From Galeruca laticollis (lineage: Eukaryota; Arthropoda; Insecta; Coleoptera; Chrysomelidae), in the NCBI GenBank assembly GCA_963921935.1, contig OY998175.1, positions 221,914,517-221,978,516 of the forward strand: a stretch of DNA of 64,000 bases, given 5' to 3'. Positions within the stretch are counted from its first letter, which is position 1. The number at the start of each line of letters is the position of its first letter. This document shows, in pieces, positions 54,871 to 64,000 of this stretch. The translations under genes were made by a program, and so were the position numbers. The notes beneath the pieces are model-generated. The model worked only from the letters and a program-made list of their open reading frames with translations, did not search any database and was not told where the DNA came from.

Positions 54871-55927
54871 ATGGAAGCCCATACCGAAAACCATACCAAT
54901 TTGCAAACTACCATGCAGAACCAAACCAGAAACTACTCAACTGTCGTAAGCCAACCTGCCACGCCAAAATTTCCGTCAAAATCTCAAGCAATCGTATTTA
55001 GCTCCATCGATGGCATAAAACTTCATGAATATATATTAGCCACAGGACCTTTAGTCAAACCAAAAAATATTCTCTTCTGTTCTCGAATATTACACAACAG
55101 AATATGCATGTATCTGAGCAATGCAAATATAGTCGATGAATTTCTTCGTCAACATGGAGCAATTACTATTAATAATAGATTCATCAGGGCAAGATGCCTT
55201 ACTACTCCTTCGGAGTGTCTAATCCTGTCCAACGTTTGTCCTTCAATACCAAATTCAATTCTGGAAAAGAGTTTAACCAATAACAACTTAACATTACTGT
55301 CCCCTATTTCTTTTTTGAGAGTCAATATCCCAAATTCCGAATATTCCCATTTTTTGAGTTTTCGCAGACAAATCTACATATCTGCATCTGACTACCTGTT
55401 TATCCCTGAATCTAAGCTTATCACCTATGAAAACACCCAATACCGGATATATATCCAGAGACATTTTCAGCAACAAATGTAACCAGCCTGGGCACATATC
55501 AAGCAACTGTACAACAGAAATTAGTCAATGTGAAACACAAGGTATACAAGATACATCTCATCCTTCAACTTCTCCAAACGAAAACCATTTTTCCGATATC
55601 GCCCGTGAAAATCGAAATATGGATATTGAAGTTTCAGGTGTAGACGTAACTGGTAAGAGAAAAGTGAATGAGATTGCCACAACTCCGTTAGAAGAGCAGA
55701 CTATCTTAACTCCTTATATTGACAAGCAGGTATTTAAAAAACAAAAACCCGAACAAGACGACACCAAATCTTCAATGATTACTGAAGTAAATCCAGAATC
55801 TACAAAAATATTTACTAAAGAACCCTCGACTAGCGTAATTGCAATAGAAGATGAACCACAAGCACAATTTGTAGAACCAACTGCTCCAAGTAAAACGCAT
55901 CAACACTACAATAAAAAACCGCTATAA
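54871..55927 (+). pseudogene. I-clade LINE 3, ORF1
   Basis: 54871-55482 starts MEAHTENHTNLQTTMQNQTR and includes LILSNVCPSIPNSILEKSL then LTLLSPISFLRVNIPNSEYS and FLSFRRQIYI, the nucleic-acid-binding region of I-group ORF1. A shift near 55440 leads to 55427-55927 with CNQPGHISSNC, the last part of a CCHC knuckle whose first Cys is not in frame, and an acidic tail. A 5' UTR may begin near 54700. Confidence 0.8.
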
Positions 55928-56267
55928 TTTGAAACATCTCTTGAAGAACAACTATTACCTGCCAAGAATTTTATTGAAGAAATTATTCTCAGTTCAAGGA
56001 TTTTATAGAAAATGTCCAAGATAACAAAGACCCGTTAAGTGTAGCTCACCTATATACATATGACGTCGACTCACTAGATATTTTAATGACTAAAGTTTAT
56101 CAATTTCTTACTGAAAAAATATATAAATCTCGTTTCACAAAAATAAGGAAAAGAATAATGAAGCTCCTCTTAGCACAAGAAAACAAAAGTCATCCCCTGT
56201 ATCGGATACTGATAGTGACATATCATCACAAGAAACTTATTAATATCATTTTCAACGCCATAAAAAA

Positions 56268-57323
56268 ATGTTTCCCTCTTTTACAGTGGAATTTTACGGA
56301 GCCATTGCTACATTAGAAATGTTAAAACTTCTTTTGTCTGAACAACATCCAAAAAGCATGTGCTTACAAGAAACAAATTTTAAAAACCAGTACGTATATA
56401 AATTTCACAATTTTGCTGCCTTCTATAAATATAGAACTAATGCGCGTATAACAAGTAGGGGAATAGTAACATACATTGCAAATTCAATTGTCGCAAACGA
56501 ATTTAATGTTGTCTCTGAATTGGAAGTTGTTGTCGAAATTCAACTGCCGATGAAAATATATGTTTGTAACATAAATGTTCCTCCAAATTTTAACCTCACT
56601 TATAAACAAATAAACGATCTATTAAATCAAATACCCAAACCTAGGCTTATAGTAGGTGATTTCAACAGCCACAATGTAATTTGGGGCTGCGATTATACAT
56701 ATCCATGAGGAGGTATTATTGAAAATTTAATTGATGATAATAACTGAACTCTTCTAAATAATGGCAAGAAAACAAGATTTAACGTAGAGTCTGGAACGTC
56801 CAGAGCAATTGATTTCTTAATTTGTGATCCAAAACTAACAAGTTATATAACATTTAAAGTTCTTCCCGATCTCTATGATAGCGATCATTTTGCAATAGTA
56901 TTAGACAGCAACGGTACACAAGTCCAACGCCCAGGTGGAAATTGGGAAAAGCTAATTGGAATCTATATTCAACATTAATCCAAGAAAGAATTTCAGAATT
57001 TAACATGAGCAATAATATTAATGATAACCTGGAATTACTCAATCAAATAATTATTAACTCGGCCTTTGCATCAATTGGCAAAACACACAAATTATCTGTT
57101 CCATGGTGGAGCTTCGACTGTCATAAGAGACTCAAAAAGTGCTTTATACAGATACAAAAAGGAAGAAAACCTTGTAAACTTTAAACGATTGAAAGCGAAA
57201 GCAAGATGGACTGTTAAAAAAGCAAAAAGAGAGTCCTGGAAGGAGTATTTATCCACAATTAACAACTCCACCCCACTGACTAATCTCTGGAATAAAATCA
57301 AAAGGATCAAATACAAATCCTGA
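56268..57323 (+). pseudogene. I-clade LINE 3, ORF2 endonuclease and linker
   Basis: CLQETNFKNQYVYKFHNFAA, then PKPRLIVGDFNSHNVIWGCD. After a TGA at about 56707 it continues to LYDSDHFAIVLDSN. The linker has SVPWWSFDCHKRLKKC and, in the next frame, RLKAKARWTVKKAKRESWKE. Confidence 0.8.
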
Positions 57324-58800
57324 GATCCCGTACATAACATATAATGGATTTACTTCTTCCTCACCTCATGAGATCTCAAATACGATGGCACTATACTATG
57401 AAGAAAAGACCAAAGATTCAATTTACTCTGAAGAATTTAGAGCCATAAAATCGGTGGAAGAAAACAGTCAACTTCAAATCAATGATGAATGTGATGATCC
57501 AATTAATAACTCAATAACCTTAGAAGAGCTCTAATACACACTAGCAGAGATTAAAAATTCATCCCCTGGCACTGATGACATTCCTGGATCTTATTTGAAA
57601 AATCTTCCAATGAGTGGCAAAGACATTTTACTTTGGATTTTTAACAAAGTTTTTGTTGGTGGTCTTTTTCCTACTCTCTGGAGGGAAGCAATTGTGATCC
57701 CAGTCATAAAAGCCTCAAAACCTAAATATGAGCCACAGTCTTATCGTCCCATCTTCCTGACTTGCACGATGTGCAAGGTCTTGGAAAAAATTCTCAACAA
57801 TCGACTTCTATGTTTCCTGGAAACGCATAAAATTTCTCCAAATCAAAGTCGTTTCAGAAAAAATCGTTCAACTGTAGACAATCTAGTAGATTTAGAATCA
57901 ACAGTACATAAAAGTTTTGCAAATGGACAAGTAATTATAGCCGCTGTATTTGATATAGATAAAGCTTACGATACTGTTTGGAAACACAATATTTAAAAGA
58001 AGCTTCTCTCCTGGGGGATTGATGGAAGTATATTAAAATTCATCCAAAATTTTTTATCAAACAGAACCTTAAAAGTGAAAGCAAACGGAGCTATATCCAA
58101 TATCTATTGCCAAAATAACAGAATCCCTCAAGGATCCGTAATTAGCACCACATTATTCCTTGCGGCAATTGATAACATTTTTGAAAAGGTTTCGTTACCA
58201 GTACATGCAAGACTGTATGCAGATGACTTAATTTTATTCAGAAGTGGAAGAAACATAACATTTATAGAAAGAAATATGCAAGAATCTATCAACAATATAG
58301 GGACATGGATGAATCAAACTGGCTGAACGTTTTCTCCACAAAAGTCGAAGTATATAGTTTTTTCCAAAAAAAAAGAAGCCTAGTGCCAACTCTTTAACAC
58401 TTTACAACATTCCTCTTCAAACAGAATCGGAGATAAAATATTTGGGGATGCTTTTTGATAATTTGATAAAAGGCTGAATTGGAACGCACACATAAAGCAA
58501 TTAAGGAAATCATGTCTGAGTGCAATAAACTTAATAAAAGTTTTGGGAAATTATCAAGGGGGATCAGATGTACACACTCTTATCCTGCTATATTGCACAT
58601 TAGTAAGGTCTCGCTTAGACTATGGATCTATAGTATATGCATCTGCAACTAAAACATCCTTAAAATTACTAGATACTGTCCACAATAAGGGTGTTCGAAT
58701 TTCTTTAGGAGCTTATCCCACCAGTCAAGTTGAAAGCTTACTATGTGAAGCTGGAGAACCACTAATTAAAATAAGAAGAGAATATCTAAGCCTCTAAAGT
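57324..58800 (+). pseudogene. I-clade LINE 3, ORF2 reverse transcriptase
   Basis: FNKVFVGGLFPTLWREAIVI, SYRPIFLTCTMCKVLEKILN and FDIDKAYDTVW are in 57595-57996. After a stop near 57996, 58075-58326 has NRIPQGSVISTTLFLAAIDN and RLYADDLILFRSGRN with the catalytic YADD. The thumb lies in 58543-58797 (LVRSRLDYGSIVYASATKTS). Very similar in motif order to LINE 2. Confidence 0.8.
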
Positions 58801-59890
58801 ACTTGTTAATCCAAAAAACCCAGTCTATCACAATGTATTTTCCAATCGCTTCAGAAGTACATATCTTCAAAAACCACATTTGACCCCCCTTTCTACCAAC
58901 GCATCAATATGATCAGCAGTGAAATATATATAAACTTCCCAAAGGTTGAGGTTCGCTCTCTTGAATACCCTTCCTGGCTACTTAAACCTCCTAACTAATT
59001 TGTCTCTAACTTCCTACAACAAACGAGAATCTTCTCATGTACTGATAAGAAAAGAATTTCCACGAATATCCTCACAATTTGAATATTATACACACATTTA
59101 CACTGATGCCTCTAAGTCTCAAGATACAACGTCGGCTGCATTGGTTACTGCACACGAGACGCAATATTTTGTTTTACCGGATATGTGGAGCGTATACGCA
59201 GGAGAGCTATATGCAGTTTTTAAGGCAACAGCGTTCTGCAAGCACTCACATCAAAAAAAAATTCTCATAATAACAGACTTGTTGAGTGTCCTTCAAAGCA
59301 TAATTCAAATCTACCCAGATTCGGCGATTGTAACGAAGATCAAAGAAAATATTCATTCAATGAAAAGCAAAATTATCACCTTTCTGTAGGTCCCTTCACA
59401 TACACAAATTTGAAGTAATGAAACAGCCGACCAAGCAGCCAAAGGAGCTTACCTAAATAATCCCACTATAGTGAGTAAACAACTGATTAGTTACAGTGAC
59501 CTAAAGAACATGTTTAAAAAATCAACAAGAAATTTCTGGCAAAAATTGTGGAATAGATCCGAAGCTAAGCTGAAACAAATAAAACCAGTTATTTCTCTGT
59601 GGAAGAACCTCAGTATTACGTGTAGACACCAAGCAATATTAACACGTCTTAGGATAGGATATACGAGATATACACATCAATATCTGCTGAAGAAAGAAGA
59701 TTCCCCAATATGTAGTGTGTGTCAAGTGCAAATAAGTGTTAAACATGTTCTTATTGAGTGCCCTAAATTCAGTAATGAGAGAAATGTGTGTAATTTGAGC
59801 GCTAAACTTATAGAACTGCTTGGAGACTCCTGTAGTATCGGAAACTTAATTATGTACCTTCAAAATATCAATCTCATCCACATGTGGTAA
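58801..59890 (+). pseudogene. I-clade LINE 3, RNase H and zinc knuckle
   Basis: 58946-59389: YYTHIYTDASKSQDTTSA keeps the first catalytic Asp (unlike LINE 2), then YAGELYAVFKAT and LIITDLLSVLQS. The VPSHVGI block is decayed near 59390-59430. 59471-59890 holds CSVCQVQISVKHVLIECPKF, the C-x2-C-x8-H-x4-C knuckle, and runs to the stop. A 3' tail rich in A ends at about 60003. Confidence 0.8.
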
Positions 59891-60003
59891 ATAATACCTA
59901 TTTATATTGTAATTATTGTACCAGTTTATGCACATTTGCTAATTACCTCAGTTGTTGGAGCAAATTGCATAAATATATTTTTTTCTCCATTAAATAAGAA
60001 AAA

Positions 60004-60447
60004 AAGGTTTTATGCATAAGACATAATCGAGATGTTAAACTGAAAATAGTTATGGAGAAAGGAATAATTAACGTTGAATGTTGTTTCTTTGATTTTCACA
60101 GAAACAGTTCCGTTTTTTTTTATTCTACTGAGAAGATTACCATTATATATATTTTCGAAATATCGACGAAACCATACAAATTTCAAGAAGATTAAAATAG
60201 CATTTTAAAATGTAACATAGAAATTGCAACATATCGTATATTTTTTTCAAATAAATCTTTCTAAATAAAGATATATACTTATTTTTAATCAATATGTTTT
60301 GGAAAACACATCAATATGATCAACAAATGGAATTATAATTAAGTTTGCTCTTATCAAAATTTGATTTCAAATTTTAATTGTTTCACATTTAGTTCTATAA
60401 AAAAAATCTCGAACTTTTATCATTTGACTATAAAAATTTGTATACAG
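60004..60447. other. No gene recognised
   Basis: AT-rich interval between LINE 3 and the hAT terminus. Confidence 0.4.
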
Positions 60448-62230
60448 CAGGGTTGGGCTGATTAAAATCATGATTTAAATCACTTGATTTTTAAAATTAA
60501 AATCATGATTTAAAATCAATTTTTTTCTTTTTTATTCAGAATCAGATAACAACATAATATAAACGTTTTCTCAAAAATCAAAAGAAGTATCTGCTTTTAG
60601 CAAAAACAACAAAAAAGAAGTAGATAATTCCAAATTCTTAAACAAAACGTAGTACCTAAATTTTATTACTGTATATTTTCAGTCTATTCATTTTCGTTAT
60701 ACAATTTAAACAAAAACACGAGTTTTCCTCCTTTTTCTATGTCTAATCTGTTTCTAATATCCGAGTGTACAAGACCAAAAGAGCTTAATACGCGTTCTAC
60801 TGAAGCTGAAGAAGCAGTTGCACACAGGAACTGTTTTATTATTGGCAACTGTTTCAAGATTTCCGGCTCATCATTTTGTGATAACCACCATTGTAGTCCG
60901 TTTACATTTTTTATTACTTCGTTCGAAAACATAACTTGCTTAAATGGAGCACTGCGGGCATTTAACTTTATTACTAAAAGTAACAGTCCAGTGTTTTCAT
61001 ATAACTCGTTAATTGTTTCTAAAGCTGTATTCCTTTCTTCTGGTGTTAACTGGTATTTTGTTTTTTGTGGATTCACATATATGCTATAAAATGATATGGC
61101 GTAGTGCTTGCTTATATCGATTATTAAATTGTTGGGTTTTTTGTAATGGTAATTCCATAGATTCATCAAAGATATATTGTAAATGTTTCCACTGCTCTAC
61201 AGCATCTGCGATAGTAGCATTTTTCCTCTGCACAGTATCAAGAACAACTGATATAGGTTTTGAAATTGTTAAATAATCTTACGCTGCATGTTTAATCGCA
61301 ATATTTGAAACTTTTTGGTAAATAGTGGAATCGATCTCCTTTTTATTTTCTTCACAGATTTTTAATATGATGTCCCACTGAGTGACATACATCTCTAAGC
61401 AGTCGCCAAGGCTATTCCATCGCACATCGCTTGGAAGGACTAAAGCGCTGCCTCCTGCTTGACTGAATTAAGTTCTAGCCAAATGGTTATTTCGAAAATA
61501 CTTAACAATTTGGACCACATGTTCTTTAACGTCTTTAACTTGAATGTCCTTGCATAATAAATTAAAAATATGTGCAAAGCAGCCATAAGTTATAACTTTT
61601 GCGTTCGTTTTTTCTTCTAATGTTTTTCTCATAAGTGTCATATTTGCGGCATTGTCTGTCACAAAAGATTTTACGGTATACTTGTATTTTAATTCACATG
61701 AAGAAATCAGGTCACAAACTATTTGAGTTAAATATTCTGAGGTATCTGGATTTTCTGATGTGTCTATAGTTTCGTATAGGAGGGCTTGTCCATCTTCAGT
61801 GGTTACCGTTGCACATATAACTGGTTCGTTGTGCACGTTTGACCACCCATTAATTGACATATTTACGGACTGTCCTGACAGGGAGGAGAAACATTTTTCT
61901 TTTTCCTCTTCATAGATTTCGTCCAAAAGACTTGTTGCTACCGTTTTTCTCGAGGGCGGTGTATAACCAGGCCTTAATAACTGAATGTTTTTTTTTCACC
62001 TCTAAATTCTCAATACATCTGAAACTCGAATTAGTAGCAAAAATAGCTGAGTTTTGATTGCTTTCTTTTTTTGGACTGGCTCAAAAGTTGTTGGATTTGT
62101 TGGTACTTTCGGTGGAGTTTTTCTAACATATGAACTATCCGTCATGAGTGAACTACAACTTGAGGCAGATGATGTGCTATCAAAACTGTCAAGCGACATT
62201 CGACTCTCTGGAAAGAGAAAAAACATAATT
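60448..62230 (-). pseudogene. hAT element 3: terminus and DUF659-type transposase
   Basis: 60448 onward has CAGGGTTGGGCTGATTAAAA and several ATCATGATTTAAA repeats, a hAT-like end. The transposase reads toward it. 62256-62002 is a Ser-rich N-terminus; then LDEIYEEEKEKCFSSLSGQS, SINGWSNVHNEPVICATVTT (Asp of the usual DGWS changed to Asn) and SFVTDNAANMTLMRKTLEE lie in 61926-61468. A broken middle follows, and 61169-60684 ends with FLCATASSASVERVLSSFGL then VHSDIRNRLDIEKGGKLVFL, the dimerisation block. The right terminus was not found; a fold-back element starts at 62281. Confidence 0.8.
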
Positions 62231-62340
62231 GAAATTAAATGAAAAAGACTATCCATCTCGAATGTAGTCTGTAGGTAAATAGCAGTAAGTAAAACTCAAA
62301 ATCAGTACTACAGCATATATTAGTAAAAGGTGAAGAAGGG

Positions 62341-62375
62341 CAACTAGTTTCGGGTCACTGAGCCATCATCAGGCC
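62341..62375 (-). ncRNA. Hammerhead-like motif, left arm of the fold-back
   Basis: Minus strand: CTGATGA, T, GGCTC-AGT-GACCC (one mismatch in stem II), GAAAC, TA, GTT. Confidence 0.35.
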
Positions 62376-63109
62376 TGTAAAAGGTATCAAGATAGAAAAA
62401 TAGGAATTCACAACATGTCGAATTACCTTAATGTACATCAATCCATATGTAAATAATTGTAAGAGAAAGCCGTCACATGTCCGTGGCATCCAGTAAACTC
62501 AGAACTATGTCAGTAGACAATATGGGGATTTACTGTAGGGGAAATCATCAATAAAAATAGTAATGGAAAAATCCTCATTACTATGGAAAACGTCGAGCAC
62601 AATAAAATAAATTAAACAAAACAAAACATGACAACATTAAGAAAAGTCATTTTTTTTTGGTCAAAGTATAAAAGAAAACAAAACTGGACATCGTCGTATG
62701 ACAGAATATGTCCAGTATTGTAGAGTGTAAGTACACTAAGTAAATCCCAAAAATAAACAAGATGGTCGGAGAACTGACAAATCACAAGGACCAATGACGG
62801 CCCTCAGTCCAGTTTTTTTATACTTTGATAAAAAAAAAATTTATGACTTTTCTTAATGTTGTCCTGTTTTGTTTTGTTTAATTTATGTTATTGTGCTCGA
62901 CGTTTTCCATAGTAATGAGGATTTTTTCATTACTATTTTTATTGATGATTTCCCCTACAGCAAATCCCCATATTGTCTACTGACATAGTTCTGAGTTTAC
63001 TGGATGCCACGGACATGTGACGGCTTCCTCTTTCAATTTTTTACATATGGATTGATGTACATTAAGGTAATTCGACATGTTGTGAATTCCTATTTTTTTA
63101 CCTTTTACA

Positions 63110-63146
63110 GGCCTGATGATGGCTCAGTGAGCCGAAACTAGTTGCC
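63110..63146 (+). ncRNA. Hammerhead-like motif, right arm of the fold-back
   Basis: GGC-CTGATGA-T-GGCTC-AGT-GAGCC-GAAAC-TA-GTT-GCC. Stem II is a perfect 5 bp, stem I has a 3-bp base (GGC/GCC) directly flanking the core and the cut site, and stem III is AC/GT with a 2-nt loop. The extra T before stem II is the same as in the PLE motifs. A U at the cut position is permitted in the family but less usual than C. Confidence 0.5.
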
Positions 63147-63205
63147 CTTCTTCACCTTTTACTAATATATGCTGTAGTACTGATTTTGAGCTTTACTTAC
63201 TGTTA

Positions 63206-63555
63206 TAATCGAAATTGATTAATTGATGATATATTGATATAGTATTGAATTATTGATTTTAAAATAAAGTGAAAATGTTCAATAGAGATGTAAAAGCAAA
63301 TTTATTTTTTTAAGTTGAAAAAAATTAAAAATTAAGTAAGTATAGAAGAGTAAATCTAATCTTTAATTAACCTGGGAAAGGTCGCGTTAAAAAAGTTACA
63401 TTAAAGCCCACTTGTTAGATTTCACCTAACATTTAACAACAATCATATATGCCTAAAATCTATATCCTAAAATATCTATAAATGAATACTTAAAAAATAT
63501 ATTATCTTTGTTAATAATAATATCTATCAAACAATTTTTAAAATTATCTCAAAAA
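63206..63555. other. No gene recognised
   Basis: AT-rich interval between the fold-back element and the RTE-type LINE tail. Confidence 0.4.
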
Positions 63556-64000
63556 TGTATCTTCTTCTTCTCATTGACTTTCAGACCTTAAGGTCCATAG
63601 TCTTCCTTTTGGGGTTCCTAACCCCATTTTTCCGGCAGCGGTGGCCAGCCGCTTGGCCAACCCTACTGCTTTAAATCAGTAGGGAGTTTGTGAATTCGGT
63701 GATTTAGTTTCTGCTCTGAAGCCTGTCCTTTGCTTCTTCTACTATTCTTTTCCATTCTTTCCGGTCTTTTGCTTTGTTCTTCCAGTCATTTATTCCAATG
63801 TCTTTAAGATCTTCTTCTACACCATCCGACCATCTAGTTTTCGGTCAGCCCTTTGCTCTTCGTCCTTTCCTTTTAGTTTCCTGTATTTTCTTGACACCTT
63901 TCATTACCTAGACGTTGTACATGTCCTGCCCACCTCAATCGTTTACTTCTTATTTCATTTGTTATTATTGGGCTATTGAATTTTTGATTAACTTCGTAGT
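63556..64000 (-). mobile_element. RTE-type LINE, 3' terminal part, runs off the window
   Basis: Minus-strand codons include RLRWAGHVQRLG near 63925 and, after a stop, a block matching WKN-type and W.RIVEEAKDR-type ends near 63720-63790. The 3' end closes with GAGAAGAAGAAGATACA at 63558-63575, a short GAA repeat like RTE tails. Related in kind to the 9131-9728 fragment but in the other orientation. Confidence 0.65.

Larger units (their letters stand above)
62281..63205. mobile_element. Fold-back element with about 400-bp inverted arms
   Basis: 62281 to about 62690 and 62812-63205 are inverted copies with few differences, around a loop of about 120 bp. Ends read CAGTAAGTAAA and its complement. 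Each arm holds a hammerhead-like motif near its outer end (62341-62375 minus, 63110-63146 plus). No coding capacity. This matches the inverted-terminal-repeat layout of PLE 2, so a non-autonomous Penelope-like element is a possible identity. Confidence 0.75.

Noticed and set aside
1..64000. CRISPR arrays, bacterial operons or prophage
   Set aside because: Spliced genes, SINE heads, LINEs and LTR elements show a eukaryotic nuclear sequence; the tandem repeats lack spacer structure.

Overview
The window looks like AT-rich nuclear DNA from a large, transposon-dense insect genome. A beetle would fit, but I cannot fix the order from sequence alone. The only host gene I recognise is the first coding exon of a CREB-regulated transcription coactivator (CRTC/TORC) at 29214-29327 on the + strand. 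It ends at a clean GTAAGT donor. No further CRTC exon is seen, so from 29328 to the window end (at least 34.6 kb) would be intron 1 if the gene is intact. Almost everything else recognisable is mobile-element DNA, mostly broken, and often nested so that relative ages can be read.

Layout. 1-2.8 kb: two Crypton-type tyrosine-recombinase copies facing away from each other, two tRNA-derived SINE heads and a hairpin element. 3.7-10.5 kb: a degenerate ZMYM1-like/hAT gene in three pieces, split by a Penelope-like element (PLE) with a 13-bp target duplication and by a 299-bp tandem repeat plus an RTE-type LINE tail. 11.1-17.1 kb: a pogo-like transposase, then a Ty3/gypsy element whose Pol reading frame ends in a macro domain and a CCCH finger, then its 3' LTR. 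17.2-21.8 kb: a second gypsy integrase split by a hAT element with an 8-bp TSD, then a second hAT end and an IS630-like transposase. 22.0-26.0 kb: an I-clade LINE with RNase H. 26.1-27.5 kb: a solo LTR of the macro-domain gypsy, a LINE end and a mariner/Tc remnant. 28.2-29.3 kb: CRTC upstream region and exon.

Inside the putative CRTC intron: a jockey-type LINE piece (30.1-30.8), a BEL/Pao element on the minus strand (31.1-35.6), a third gypsy with an AT-hook in its integrase tail (35.7-38.1), a second I-clade LINE with a 628-codon open frame (38.1-41.2), a mosaic of minus-strand LINEs and MITEs (41.2-48.0), a CR1/Daphne-like LINE whose ORF1 carries an SGNH-like domain and whose RT is split by a second PLE with a 10-bp TSD (48.5-53.5), a mariner remnant (54.2), a third I-clade LINE with ORF1 (54.9-59.9), a hAT transposase (60.4-62.2), a 0.9-kb fold-back element (62.3-63.2) and an RTE-type LINE tail at the edge.

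The observations most worth following are the gypsy Pol with a fused macro domain and CCCH finger; hammerhead-like motifs shared by the PLE terminal repeats and, with the same architecture, by the fold-back element; and the intron-containing Crypton pair with short flanking direct repeats. All domain names come from reading the translations by eye; no database search was run.
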